33,295 nucleotides of DNA, taken from the NCBI GenBank assembly GCA_037446355.1, contig JBBIIT010000039.1, forward strand, positions 1-33,295. Direction: 5' to 3'. Positions 22,160 through 28,982 of this stretch are shown in pieces. Positions within the stretch are counted from its first letter, which is position 1; each line of letters starts with the position of its first letter. Under the pieces are notes generated by a model. The model was given only the letters and a program-made list of their open reading frames with translations, ran no database searches and was not told the origin of the DNA. This DNA comes from Roseiarcus sp037446355. Lineage in GTDB: Bacteria > Pseudomonadota > Alphaproteobacteria > Rhizobiales > Beijerinckiaceae. A program made the translations under genes and the position numbers.

Positions 22160-22854
22160 TCGGCCGCGCCGATGCGCGTCGTCAGCGTCGCGACGCCGGC
22201 GATATAGCACTCCAGGAGATCGCCGGGCGCGACCGGGCCGACGCCCGCCGGCGTGCCAGTGAAGATGAGATCGCCCGGCTGGAGATGATAGAAGCCGGAA
22301 AGATGCGAGACGATCTCCGGCACGCTCCAGACAAGCCGGTCGATATCGGAGCTCTGTCGTAGCGCCCCGTTCTGCTTGAGCGTGATCGCCGCGTGTTCGC
22401 AATGGCCGATGCGCGATACGGGTGCGATTTCCGAGATTGGCGCGCTGGCCTCGACGTCCTTGCCGAGATCCCACGGGCGCTGCTTCTCGCGTTCAGAAAG
22501 CTGGAGATCGCGGCGGGTCATGTCGAGCCCGCAGGCGTAGCCGAACACCGCGCCGAGCGCGTCGGCGACGGCGATTTTGAACGCGGCCGCGCCGAGCGCG
22601 ACCACCAATTCGACCTCGAAGTGAAAGTTCGCCGTCCCCGGCGGATAGGCGATCGTCTCGCCGCACTGGCGCAGCGCCGATGCGCTCTTGGTGAAATAGA
22701 ACGGCTTTTCGCGATCGACGATCTGGCCCATCTCCTTGGCGTGGTCTTCGTAGTTGCGGCCGACGCAGAAGATCCGCGAGACGGGATAGCGACGCTCGTC
22801 CCCTTGCACCGGCAGCGACATGGTCGGGGCGGGCGGAAACAGATATCGCGTCAT
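22156..22854 (-). CDS. Fumarylacetoacetate hydrolase family protein (fumarylpyruvate hydrolase-like)
   Basis: A 232-residue FAH-fold enzyme predicted to hydrolyse or decarboxylate a 2-oxo acid. It shows FCVGRNYEDHAKEMG, KPFYFTKSASAL, the metal-binding HFEVELVVALG block (E-x-E), the YACGLDMTRRDLQ helix and the C-terminal GDLIFTGTPAGVGPVAPGD motif. Single-domain proteins of this size resemble fumarylpyruvate hydrolase of the gentisate pathway and oxaloacetate tautomerase/decarboxylase (FAHD1). No ring-cleavage genes are nearby, so the substrate is open. Both ends overlap neighbours by 4 bases (ATGA with the cobalamin adenosyltransferase upstream and with anmK downstream). Confidence 0.88.
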   Translation of the reverse strand: MTRYLFPPAPTMSLPVQGDERRYPVSRIFCVGRNYEDHAKEMGQIVDREKPFYFTKSASALRQCGETIAYPPGTANFHFEVELVVALGAAAFKIAVADALGAVFGYACGLDMTRRDLQLSEREKQRPWDLGKDVEASAPISEIAPVSRIGHCEHAAITLKQNGALRQSSDIDRLVWSVPEIVSHLSGFYHLQPGDLIFTGTPAGVGPVAPGDLLECYIAGVATLTTRIGAAE

Positions 22855-23489
22855 CGCGACCTGCCCTTCCTTGCGGGCCTTTGCGCCGAGTCGCCGCGAT
22901 GGGCGCCGGGAATCCAGAGTATGTCGTCGGCGCCGCGTTTGTTGGCGTAGCGCGCGGCGACGAACAGGTAGTCGGAAAGCCGATTGACATAAGCGAGCGC
23001 GGGCGCGCCGACGCTCTCCCCCTCGAGCGCGGCGAGGGCGACGATCGCGCGCTCGGCGCGCCGGCAGACCGTGCGCGCGTGATGCAGCGCGGCCGCCGCC
23101 GGCGTTCCGCCAGGAAGCACGAACGAGCGCAACGGCGCGAGATCGGCGTTGAGCGCGTCGATGTCGGTCTCCAGCCGATCCACCTGCGCGGGCGCGATCC
23201 GCAATGCGGCGCCCGGCGCTTGCTCTTGTGCCGCAGGCGGCACGCAAAGATCGGCGCCGAGATCGAAGAGATCGTTCTGCGCGCGCGCGAGCGTCGCGTC
23301 GATGGCGGTAAGATCGGCGTCGGCGGCGTCTTGCGTTTTCAGCCGCGCGAGGCCGATCAGGCAGTTGAGTTCGTCGACCTCGCCATAGGCGGCGACGCGT
23401 GCGTCGAACTTCTTGCGCCGTTGTCCGTCGCCAAGACCGGTCGAGCCGTCATCGCCCGTGCGCGTGTAGATTCGGTTGAGTTTCACCAT
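22851..23489 (-). CDS. Cob(I)yrinic acid a,c-diamide / cob(I)alamin adenosyltransferase, PduO type
   Basis: Makes adenosylcobalamin from ATP and cob(I)alamin, the cofactor of methylmalonyl-CoA mutase. The 212-residue product has the PduO/MMAB N-terminal ATP motif IYTRTGDDGSTGLGDG (residues 7-22) with the following R-x2-K, the AYGEVDELNCLIG block, the active-site helix ARTVCRRAERAIVAL and the late YVNRLSDYLFVAARYAN motif. All are characteristic of PduO-type rather than CobA-type enzymes. It starts 1 base after the HIG1-like gene's stop and overlaps the FAH-family gene by 4 bases. The valine-breakdown genes nearby (17.5-19.7 kb) feed towards propionyl/methylmalonyl-CoA, so a shared metabolic theme is possible. 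Confidence 0.92.
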   Translation of the reverse strand: MVKLNRIYTRTGDDGSTGLGDGQRRKKFDARVAAYGEVDELNCLIGLARLKTQDAADADLTAIDATLARAQNDLFDLGADLCVPPAAQEQAPGAALRIAPAQVDRLETDIDALNADLAPLRSFVLPGGTPAAAALHHARTVCRRAERAIVALAALEGESVGAPALAYVNRLSDYLFVAARYANKRGADDILWIPGAHRGDSAQRPARKGRSR

Positions 23490-23490
23490 G

Positions 23491-23682
23491 CTAGTGCGGC
23501 CGGAAATAGAGCGCGGCGACGATGACCATGATTGCGGCGAATTGCAGCCCGACGCGCCAACGCATCAGCGTCTGCGAGCGATTGCCGGAGCCTTGTCGCA
23601 ACATGTTGACGAGACCAAGCGCGAGCACGATCGCGACCGCCAGCAGCGCGACGAAGACGGCGGCGTTGGAAAAGCTGTGCAT
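23491..23682 (-). CDS. HIG1-like twin-transmembrane protein
   Basis: A 63-residue protein with two hydrophobic helices (about residues 8-26 and 46-60) joined by a polar loop, MLRQGSGNRSQTLMRWRVGLQF. The N-R-S-Q-x-L-M-R-W-R-V-x-L-Q-F pattern is the HIG1 (hypoxia-induced gene 1, Rcf1-like) domain found in small alphaproteobacterial inner-membrane proteins. HIG1 relatives associate with cytochrome oxidase supercomplexes in mitochondria; the bacterial role is unproven. The ATG at 23682 has only a weak ribosome site. It lies 68 bases after the TIGR02302 gene and 1 base before the adenosyltransferase. Confidence 0.85.
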   Translation of the reverse strand: MHSFSNAAVFVALLAVAIVLALGLVNMLRQGSGNRSQTLMRWRVGLQFAAIMVIVAALYFRPH

Positions 23683-23750
23683 CGGAGGAGCGCCTGTGGA
23701 TTCGACGAGGGACTATATAGAGGCGGGCGCCGATTTGACCAAACTTGGCC

Positions 23751-26249
23751 TCACTCGCGTTCCAGCAGTCGATTGAGATAGTCGCGCTCCTCGCCCGGGC
23801 GGTTCGGATCGGCGAGGCGGCGACGCAACTCTTGCAACACGCGGCGCGCGCGCTCGGCAGCGGCCGGGCCTTCGTGCAACTGGCCTTCGCTGGCGCCGCG
23901 GCTTCCATGAGGTCCGCGTCCGAGCGGATCGCCGTCGCGTCGCTGGCCCTCGCCGCGGCCAACCCGATTGGCGCCGCCCTGGCCGTTCTTGCCTTCGCCC
24001 TGCATCTGCTTTTGCAAGCCATCGGCGCCTTCGCGCAAGGCTTGCAGCGCACGACCCTGCGCATCGACCGCGTCGCCTTTGCGGGTGCGGCCGCGCGCGC
24101 CGGGCGGACCGCCGGACGGCGGAGCCGAATCGTCCTTCAAGTCGCCTTCGGCTTCGCCCATCGCGCCTTCGGCGTCGCCAAAGCCCTTTTCGGGTTTGGC
24201 GCCGAGTCCTTTCATGCGGCGTTGCAATTCAGCGAGGCGGTCTTTCAGGTCTTGCTGACGCTGCTCGAGCGAGGGCTGACTTTTGTCGTCCGCCTCGGGC
24301 GGGTTTTGCGCGTCGGGGCTGGCGCGCCGCGCTCGCTCTTGCTGGTCGCGGCGGAACGTGTCGTCGCGCAACTTCTGCTGGTCGCGCATTAGCCGGTCGA
24401 GTTCGCCGAGCTGCTTGCGCATCTCCTTCTCGGCCGGGCTTGGCGAACCGCGCGCGCTTTGCAGGTTCTCGAACAGATTCTGCAAATCGTCGAGCATCGC
24501 CTCGGCCTCGTCGCGGGCGCCGTTGCGGGCGGTGTCCTCCATGCGGTCGAGCAGGGACTCGAGGTCTTGCATGTCGAGCGGTTGATCTTCAGGGCTCGCC
24601 TCGGCGTTTTGTCGATCGAGTCCGTTGAGATAGCGCTCGGCGCTTTCGCGCAGCTCCTTCGTCAACGCCTTGATCTCGTCGTCGCCGGCGCCCCGTCGCA
24701 GCGCGTCACGCAACTTCTGCTCGGCCGCGCGCAGATCGCGCAAAGCCTGCGAGGCGTCGCCGTTCTCGATTTGCAGCGCCATCGCCCATAGCCAGGCGGC
24801 GACTTCGAGCAAGTCTTTGTCGCCGGTCGCTCGCGCCAGCATCGTCTTGGCCGAGCGCAGCCCGAGATAGACGCTTGGCGGCGTGTCGAATTCCTCGGGC
24901 GCGAGCAGCAGCGCGTCGAGCGCGCGCTTGAGGCGCGGGCGATCGTGGTCGGGATCGAGGATGAGATCGCGCCGCTGCTCGATCAGGGCCCGCGCCAGCG
25001 GCTTGGTGAATTCGCGCTGCGGCAATTTGATCGCGACCGGCGCGCTGGCGCCGACGACGCCGGCGAGATTTGCCGCTTGCAGCGTCATGGTGACCTCGGC
25101 CCCCGCCCACGGGTGCTCGGAAAGATCGGTAGTCGTGCGCGCCTCGCCGACGCCCCTCGGGTCCGCAGGCAAGGACAACGCCAGTTTCGGCGGCTCGGCG
25201 AGCGAGCGCGTCGGCGACGCGCCGGAGCCCGGCAGCGCGAAGGATGCGCCGGCCGATGCGACGCCGTAAGCGTCGGCGACCGAGTAATGCAATGTCAACG
25301 AGCCGCTGGCGTTCGATTGCGGCGGATCGATCAGCGCGATGGTTGGCGCGCCCTTCGGCGTCGCACGAATGTCGAAGGCGGCGAACGCCGAGCCGCCACG
25401 CGCCAGCGTCGCCTTGGCGTCGCCATGCAGGACGAAGCGGCGCTCTTCGATGGTCTTGTCGCTCGCGGCCGCAGTGGCCACGGGCGCTGGCGTTAGGGCG
25501 CCCTCGATGCGGGTCTCGATCTCGCCTGGCGCGGAGCGCACAACCAGTACCGAGTCTTCCGGGGCGATCACGCGCTCCGGCTTTTGCTGCGCGATCGTTT
25601 TCAGCAACAGCGGCGGCCGGGCGGTATAGGCCGGCGGATCGATCCAGGCGTCGACGCGCGCCGCCGCCGAGGGCGCGCTCGAGGCTCGAAAATCGAATGC
25701 GGCGACGAGGCGCGCGTATCGCTCCGAACCCGCGTAAAGCCCGCTCGCCAGCGCAAGCAGCAGCGCCGCGAACCGCAGCGCGCGCGGATCGCGCCACGCC
25801 ATACGCGGCGAGGGCTTTGAGGGGGCGAGCGTCTCGATTTCGCTCGCAAGGCGCGCCCGGTGCAGCGCCCAAAGCGCGGCGGTCGTCGCATCTCCGGTCG
25901 CGTTGGCGAGATTGTCCACGAAGCCCGACGCGGGCCGATGCGCACGCGGCGCCTCGGCGTCGAGCCGGGCCAGCGCCTCGGCGCGGCTCGGCCAACGCAG
26001 GCGCGCAAGCGGCGCGAGCGCGAAGCCAAGCGCGAGGGCGAACAGAACAAGCGCCAGCCCGCGCAAGGGGGCGGGGGCGGCGAACCAGAAACCGCCCCAG
26101 GAAACCGCGAAAAAGAGCGCGACCAGCGAGCCGGTCCAGGCGAGCGGCGGCCAGATGCGCTCCCAGACAAGCGCGAGCGCAGCGCGTCGCGCGAGGCCGT
26201 CGAGCCTCGCGGCGGGCGCACTCCTTTCGCGGCTATCAGAGGCGCTCAA
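23751..26249 (-). CDS. TIGR02302 / DUF4175 family membrane protein
   Basis: A large (832-residue) protein of unknown function typical of Hyphomicrobiales. Two hydrophobic helices are near residues 36-52 and 60-80, and a third is near 155-172; a long, probably periplasmic region follows. The last ~350 residues are a charged, Gln/Glu/Arg/Gly-rich, coiled-coil and low-complexity tail (for example LMRDQQKLRDDTFRRDQQE and MQGEGKNGQGGAN). The product of the first segment, LSASDSRER..RRAALALVWERIWP, looks like the usual family N-terminus, so I choose the TTG at 26249; a TTG at 26291 is the alternative. It follows lysA in the order known for this group. Its antisense strand gives long hydrophobic frames, which are not genes. 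Confidence 0.85.
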   Translation of the reverse strand: MSASDSRERSAPAARLDGLARRAALALVWERIWPPLAWTGSLVALFFAVSWGGFWFAAPAPLRGLALVLFALALGFALAPLARLRWPSRAEALARLDAEAPRAHRPASGFVDNLANATGDATTAALWALHRARLASEIETLAPSKPSPRMAWRDPRALRFAALLLALASGLYAGSERYARLVAAFDFRASSAPSAAARVDAWIDPPAYTARPPLLLKTIAQQKPERVIAPEDSVLVVRSAPGEIETRIEGALTPAPVATAAASDKTIEERRFVLHGDAKATLARGGSAFAAFDIRATPKGAPTIALIDPPQSNASGSLTLHYSVADAYGVASAGASFALPGSGASPTRSLAEPPKLALSLPADPRGVGEARTTTDLSEHPWAGAEVTMTLQAANLAGVVGASAPVAIKLPQREFTKPLARALIEQRRDLILDPDHDRPRLKRALDALLLAPEEFDTPPSVYLGLRSAKTMLARATGDKDLLEVAAWLWAMALQIENGDASQALRDLRAAEQKLRDALRRGAGDDEIKALTKELRESAERYLNGLDRQNAEASPEDQPLDMQDLESLLDRMEDTARNGARDEAEAMLDDLQNLFENLQSARGSPSPAEKEMRKQLGELDRLMRDQQKLRDDTFRRDQQERARRASPDAQNPPEADDKSQPSLEQRQQDLKDRLAELQRRMKGLGAKPEKGFGDAEGAMGEAEGDLKDDSAPPSGGPPGARGRTRKGDAVDAQGRALQALREGADGLQKQMQGEGKNGQGGANRVGRGEGQRRDGDPLGRGPHGSRGASEGQLHEGPAAAERARRVLQELRRRLADPNRPGEERDYLNRLLERE

Positions 26250-26295
26250 ATCCCGAATCCCCGCTCGCCCGCGTCGCCGGGCGAAACGCAATGAC

Positions 26296-27564
26296 TTACG
26301 CCAACCAAGGCGGAATTTTGTCGAGCCCGATCAATTCGGCATAGCTCGTGCGCGGCCGAATCACCGAAAATTCGCCCTCGCGCACCAGAACCTCGGGCGC
26401 GAGCAGGCGCGAATTGTAGGTGCCCGATTGCACCGCGCCATAGGCCCCGGCCGACAGCACGGCGAGGCGGTCGCCCGGTCTCGGCTCCGGCATTTCGCGA
26501 TCCAGCGCGAGATAATCGCCGCTCTCGCAAACCGGGCCGACAACGTCAGCGCGGATTCGGCGATCGTGCGGACCGGGTTCGCGCAGCGGGCGGATTTCGT
26601 GATGAGCGTCGTACAGCGTCGGCCGCACGAGGTCGTTCATCGCCGCATCGATGATGATGAAGTTCTTCTTGTCCCCGCGCTTGACGTAGATCACGGACGT
26701 CACCAGCAGGCCGGCGTTGCCGACAATGAGGCGCCCTGGTTCCAGAAACACCGCGCAGTTGAGATTGCGCGTGCGTCTGGCGACAATCTCGGCGTAACGC
26801 TCGGGATGGGGAGGCGGCTCGTTGTCGAAGCGATAGGGGATGCCGAGCCCGCCGCCGAGATCGACATGGTCGATCGCGTGACCCTCGGCGCGCAATTCGC
26901 GCACGAAATTGGCCAGCAGCGCGAAGGCGTCGTCGAACGGGGCGAGATCGGTGATCTGCGAGCCGATATGCATATCGACGCCATCGACCGTCACGCCGGG
27001 CAGCGCGCGGGCGCGCGCGTAAACCTCGCGCGCTCGCGAGATCGGGATGCCGAACTTGTTCTCGGACCTTCCCGTCGAAATCTTGGCGTGGGTGCGCGCA
27101 TCGATGTCGGGATTGACGCGAATGGCGATGCGCGCCCGCGTTCCACGCGCCGCCGCGACTTCGGACAAAGCCTCCAGTTCCGGTTCGGATTCGACGTTGA
27201 AGCAGCGAATGCCCTCGTCGAGCCCGAGCGCCATCTCGGCGCGGGTCTTGCCGACGCCGGAAAAGATGATTTTGTCGCCGACGACGCCGGCAGCGCGCGC
27301 ACGTCGCAGTTCGCCTTCGGAAACGACATCCATACCGGCGCCGAGCCGCGCCAGGGTCTTCAGAACCGCCTGGTTGGAATTGGCCTTCATCGCATAGCAG
27401 ACGAGGGTGCGCCCGTCGGCGAAGGCGTCGCGGAAGACGCGGAAATGGCGTTCGATCGTCGCAGTCGAATAGCAATAAAAGGGCGTTCCCACCGCGTCAG
27501 CGATGCGGGAAAGATCGACGTCCTCTGCGTGCAGCACGCCGTCGCGATATTCGAAATGGTTCAT
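26296..27564 (-). CDS. lysA: Diaminopimelate decarboxylase
   Basis: PLP enzyme converting meso-diaminopimelate to lysine, the last step of the pathway. The 422-residue protein is a fold-III TIM barrel plus beta domain. The Schiff-base lysine is K60 in CYAMKAN, and the following VVSEGELRRA, VDMHIGSQI and HVDLGGGLGIPY blocks are all present. The C-terminal catalytic cysteine is in GPVCESGDYLA, with a substrate-binding SAGAYGAVQSGTYNSR close behind. The ATG at 27564 lies 5 bases after the lptM-like stop, so the two are co-transcribed. TIGR02302 follows downstream. dapF is in the same window but in a separate operon. Confidence 0.97.
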   Translation of the reverse strand: MNHFEYRDGVLHAEDVDLSRIADAVGTPFYCYSTATIERHFRVFRDAFADGRTLVCYAMKANSNQAVLKTLARLGAGMDVVSEGELRRARAAGVVGDKIIFSGVGKTRAEMALGLDEGIRCFNVESEPELEALSEVAAARGTRARIAIRVNPDIDARTHAKISTGRSENKFGIPISRAREVYARARALPGVTVDGVDMHIGSQITDLAPFDDAFALLANFVRELRAEGHAIDHVDLGGGLGIPYRFDNEPPPHPERYAEIVARRTRNLNCAVFLEPGRLIVGNAGLLVTSVIYVKRGDKKNFIIIDAAMNDLVRPTLYDAHHEIRPLREPGPHDRRIRADVVGPVCESGDYLALDREMPEPRPGDRLAVLSAGAYGAVQSGTYNSRLLAPEVLVREGEFSVIRPRTSYAELIGLDKIPPWLA

Positions 27565-27569
27565 GGCGA

Positions 27570-27809
27570 TCAGAGCAAGGGATCGAGCAGGAAAGGCGTC
27601 TTGGGGACGCCGAGCGGGACGCGCTTCTTAGGGCCGCTCGAGATCCCGGAGGTCGGCGAACCGGCGTCCGCGGCGGGCTTTTGCACCGCGCTCGGGTCCG
27701 GCGGCGGCTCGGTTTCGCCGCGCCGGCCGCAAGCGGCGAGTGTAGTCGCCAGCGCGACCGCAACCAGCAGCTTCGCGCCGCCTCGCGCCCGCTTCGAAAT
27801 GTCGTTCAA
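27570..27809 (-). CDS. LptM/YifL-like small lipoprotein
   Basis: A 79-residue lipoprotein. A basic N-terminus and the hydrophobic AKLLVAVALATTLAAC signal end in the lipobox LAAC. The mature part begins CGRRG and is a short, proline-rich, disordered chain ending in PFLLDPLL. LptM assists LPS-translocon (LptD) maturation at the outer membrane in E. coli. There, as here, it precedes a lysine-pathway gene (dapF in E. coli, lysA here). The start is a TTG in either case; I choose 27809, 8 bases after a GGGAG ribosome site, over TTG 27815. The mature part is short, so homology is mostly by size, lipobox and context. Confidence 0.75.
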   Translation of the reverse strand: MNDISKRARGGAKLLVAVALATTLAACGRRGETEPPPDPSAVQKPAADAGSPTSGISSGPKKRVPLGVPKTPFLLDPLL

Positions 27810-27936
27810 CGTCAAAACTCCCGTTCGCCGGGCGCACTATACGCAAAACGCGCGGCGGCGCGAGGCCTTTGCCGCGTCAGCGAAATCTACCTGTCAATCG
27901 AAAATGGCAAGCCGCAGCCATGGCGCGAATGGCTTT

Positions 27937-27963
27937 CCCTATCCCCTACAGCGAGCGATAGGG
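27937..27963 (-). terminator. Hairpin between rlpA and lptM, possible attenuator or terminator
   Basis: CCCTATC (27937-27943) and GATAGGG (27957-27963) form a perfect 7-bp stem around a 13-base loop, just past the rlpA stop codon on the minus strand. No T run follows, so termination would be weak. It could instead protect an mRNA end. Confidence 0.3.
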
Positions 27964-27978
27964 AACGGGGTTCCAGGA

Positions 27979-28668
27979 TCAGGGCGCGTCCATCGGCGCT
28001 TTCCAGGCTACGAGTTCGCCGTAAGGGCTGTGGACGGGCGGCGGCGCGGCAAGGAAGGGATAGGCGATCAATTCGCCGTAGGGCGAACGCGTGGCGGCCG
28101 GTGCGGCGTTTTCGACGGAACGCGCGGCAAGGCTATAGCCTTCCGCGATAACAGGGCGTTGCGGCGGCGGGGTCCGCTCCGCGGCGGCGTAGCTCAGAAC
28201 CGAAGGCGCGGCGCGCCCGGTATTCAGGCTCGCCAGCAACGCCGCGGCGTCCGATCCCGCCGGGCGGGCCATCCCCATGTAATCGATCCTCACTTTGGCG
28301 ACGCCGCGAGATCCGAAATTCAGCAGCGAAGCGACTCGGGCGGAAACGTCGAGGATGCGTCCGCGCGCATAGGGGCCGCGATCGTTGACGCGCACCACGA
28401 TCGAGCGGCCGTTGGCGAGATTGGTCACCCGGGCGTAGCAGGGCAACGGCAGCGACGGATGCGCCGCCGAGATCGCCCGCATGTCGAAAGTCTCGCCATC
28501 GGCGGTGGCGCGGCCATGGAAGTCCTGGCCGTACCAAGAGGCATAGCCGACCGCGCTGTAACGCGAAGCGGTCGAACCGAGGTCCGCGAACGGCGCCAGC
28601 TCTCCGGCCGTCGCCGAAACGAGACCGCAAAGCCATAAGCCCGCCCATGCAGCGAGTCGTCGCAGCAA
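27979..28668 (-). CDS. rlpA: RlpA family septal-ring lytic transglycosylase-like protein
   Basis: Predicted exported peptidoglycan-binding/cleaving protein acting on denuded glycan strands at the division site. After a signal peptide (LLRRLAAWAGLWLCGLVSATA) comes the double-psi beta-barrel core: GYASWYGQDFHGRATADGE, then MRAISAAHPSLPLPCYARV, NGRSIVVRVNDRGPYARGR and ILDVS. The R-V-N-D-R-G-P catalytic/structural motif is intact. There is no C-terminal SPOR domain; the tail carries two copies of SPYGEL[IV]A separated by proline-rich sequence. I choose a TTG at 28668 because GGGGGA lies 8 bases upstream; TTG 28698 and GTG 28689 are alternatives. It is divergent from the SRP RNA. Confidence 0.85.
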   Translation of the reverse strand: MLRRLAAWAGLWLCGLVSATAGELAPFADLGSTASRYSAVGYASWYGQDFHGRATADGETFDMRAISAAHPSLPLPCYARVTNLANGRSIVVRVNDRGPYARGRILDVSARVASLLNFGSRGVAKVRIDYMGMARPAGSDAAALLASLNTGRAAPSVLSYAAAERTPPPQRPVIAEGYSLAARSVENAAPAATRSPYGELIAYPFLAAPPPVHSPYGELVAWKAPMDAP

Positions 28669-28799
28669 CCGACACGTCCCCCAGTCCACCAAATCCAAGT
28701 TTACCGCCGGCGGCGCGCCAGTGGCAATACGGTTAAGAAAAAGTGACCGACGCGGGCGCCGCGGTCACGATTTTGGAATTTTCGAAACCGCGGCGACCC

Positions 28800-28828
28800 T
28801 TGCGCCTTCGCCGCGCATGGTCCACATA
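28800..28828 (+). promoter_or_regulatory. Candidate promoter of the SRP RNA
   Basis: TTGCGC (28800-28805), 17-base spacer and CACATA (28823-28828) lie so that transcription would start at about 28835, where the folded RNA begins. The hexamers are moderate; the position is the main argument. Confidence 0.4.
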
Positions 28829-28834
28829 GACGCC

Positions 28835-28928
28835 GGGAGGTTGGCGAAGGACGTACCGCTCGCCAACCGGGTCAGGTCCGGAAGGAAGCAGCCCTAACGA
28901 GCCAGGGCGGGTCTTTGTCCAACCTCCT
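28835..28928 (+). ncRNA. ffs: Signal recognition particle 4.5S RNA (small bacterial type)
   Basis: A ~94-base hairpin RNA that binds Ffh and targets ribosomes making membrane proteins. The diagnostic apical motif GGTCAGGTCCGGAAGGAAGC, continuing into AGCC, is at 28870-28892. The ends GGAGGTTGG (28836-28844) and CCAACCTCC (28919-28927) pair perfectly to close the long stem. Between them GCGAAGG/CTTTG-like and CAACCGGG/CCAGGGCGGG segments extend the stem. It lies 55 bases upstream of dnaX, an order (SRP RNA, dnaX, ybaB, recR) conserved in many alphaproteobacteria. Confidence 0.95.
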
Positions 28929-28982
28929 ACCGCCGCCCCCATCCGCCGCGCCCCTCGCCGGCCGAAGCACGCTCGCCTTTCG

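Noticed and set aside
23745..24392. Hydrophobic 215-codon plus-strand frame resembling a membrane protein
   Set aside because: It is the exact antisense of the charged Gln/Glu/Arg tail of TIGR02302; complementing such codons yields Leu/Ala/Val/Phe, so the hydrophobicity is a coding artefact.
25903..28638. 911-codon plus-strand frame
   Set aside because: It crosses lysA, lptM-like and rlpA on the other strand, all of which have clear family motifs; the product has none.
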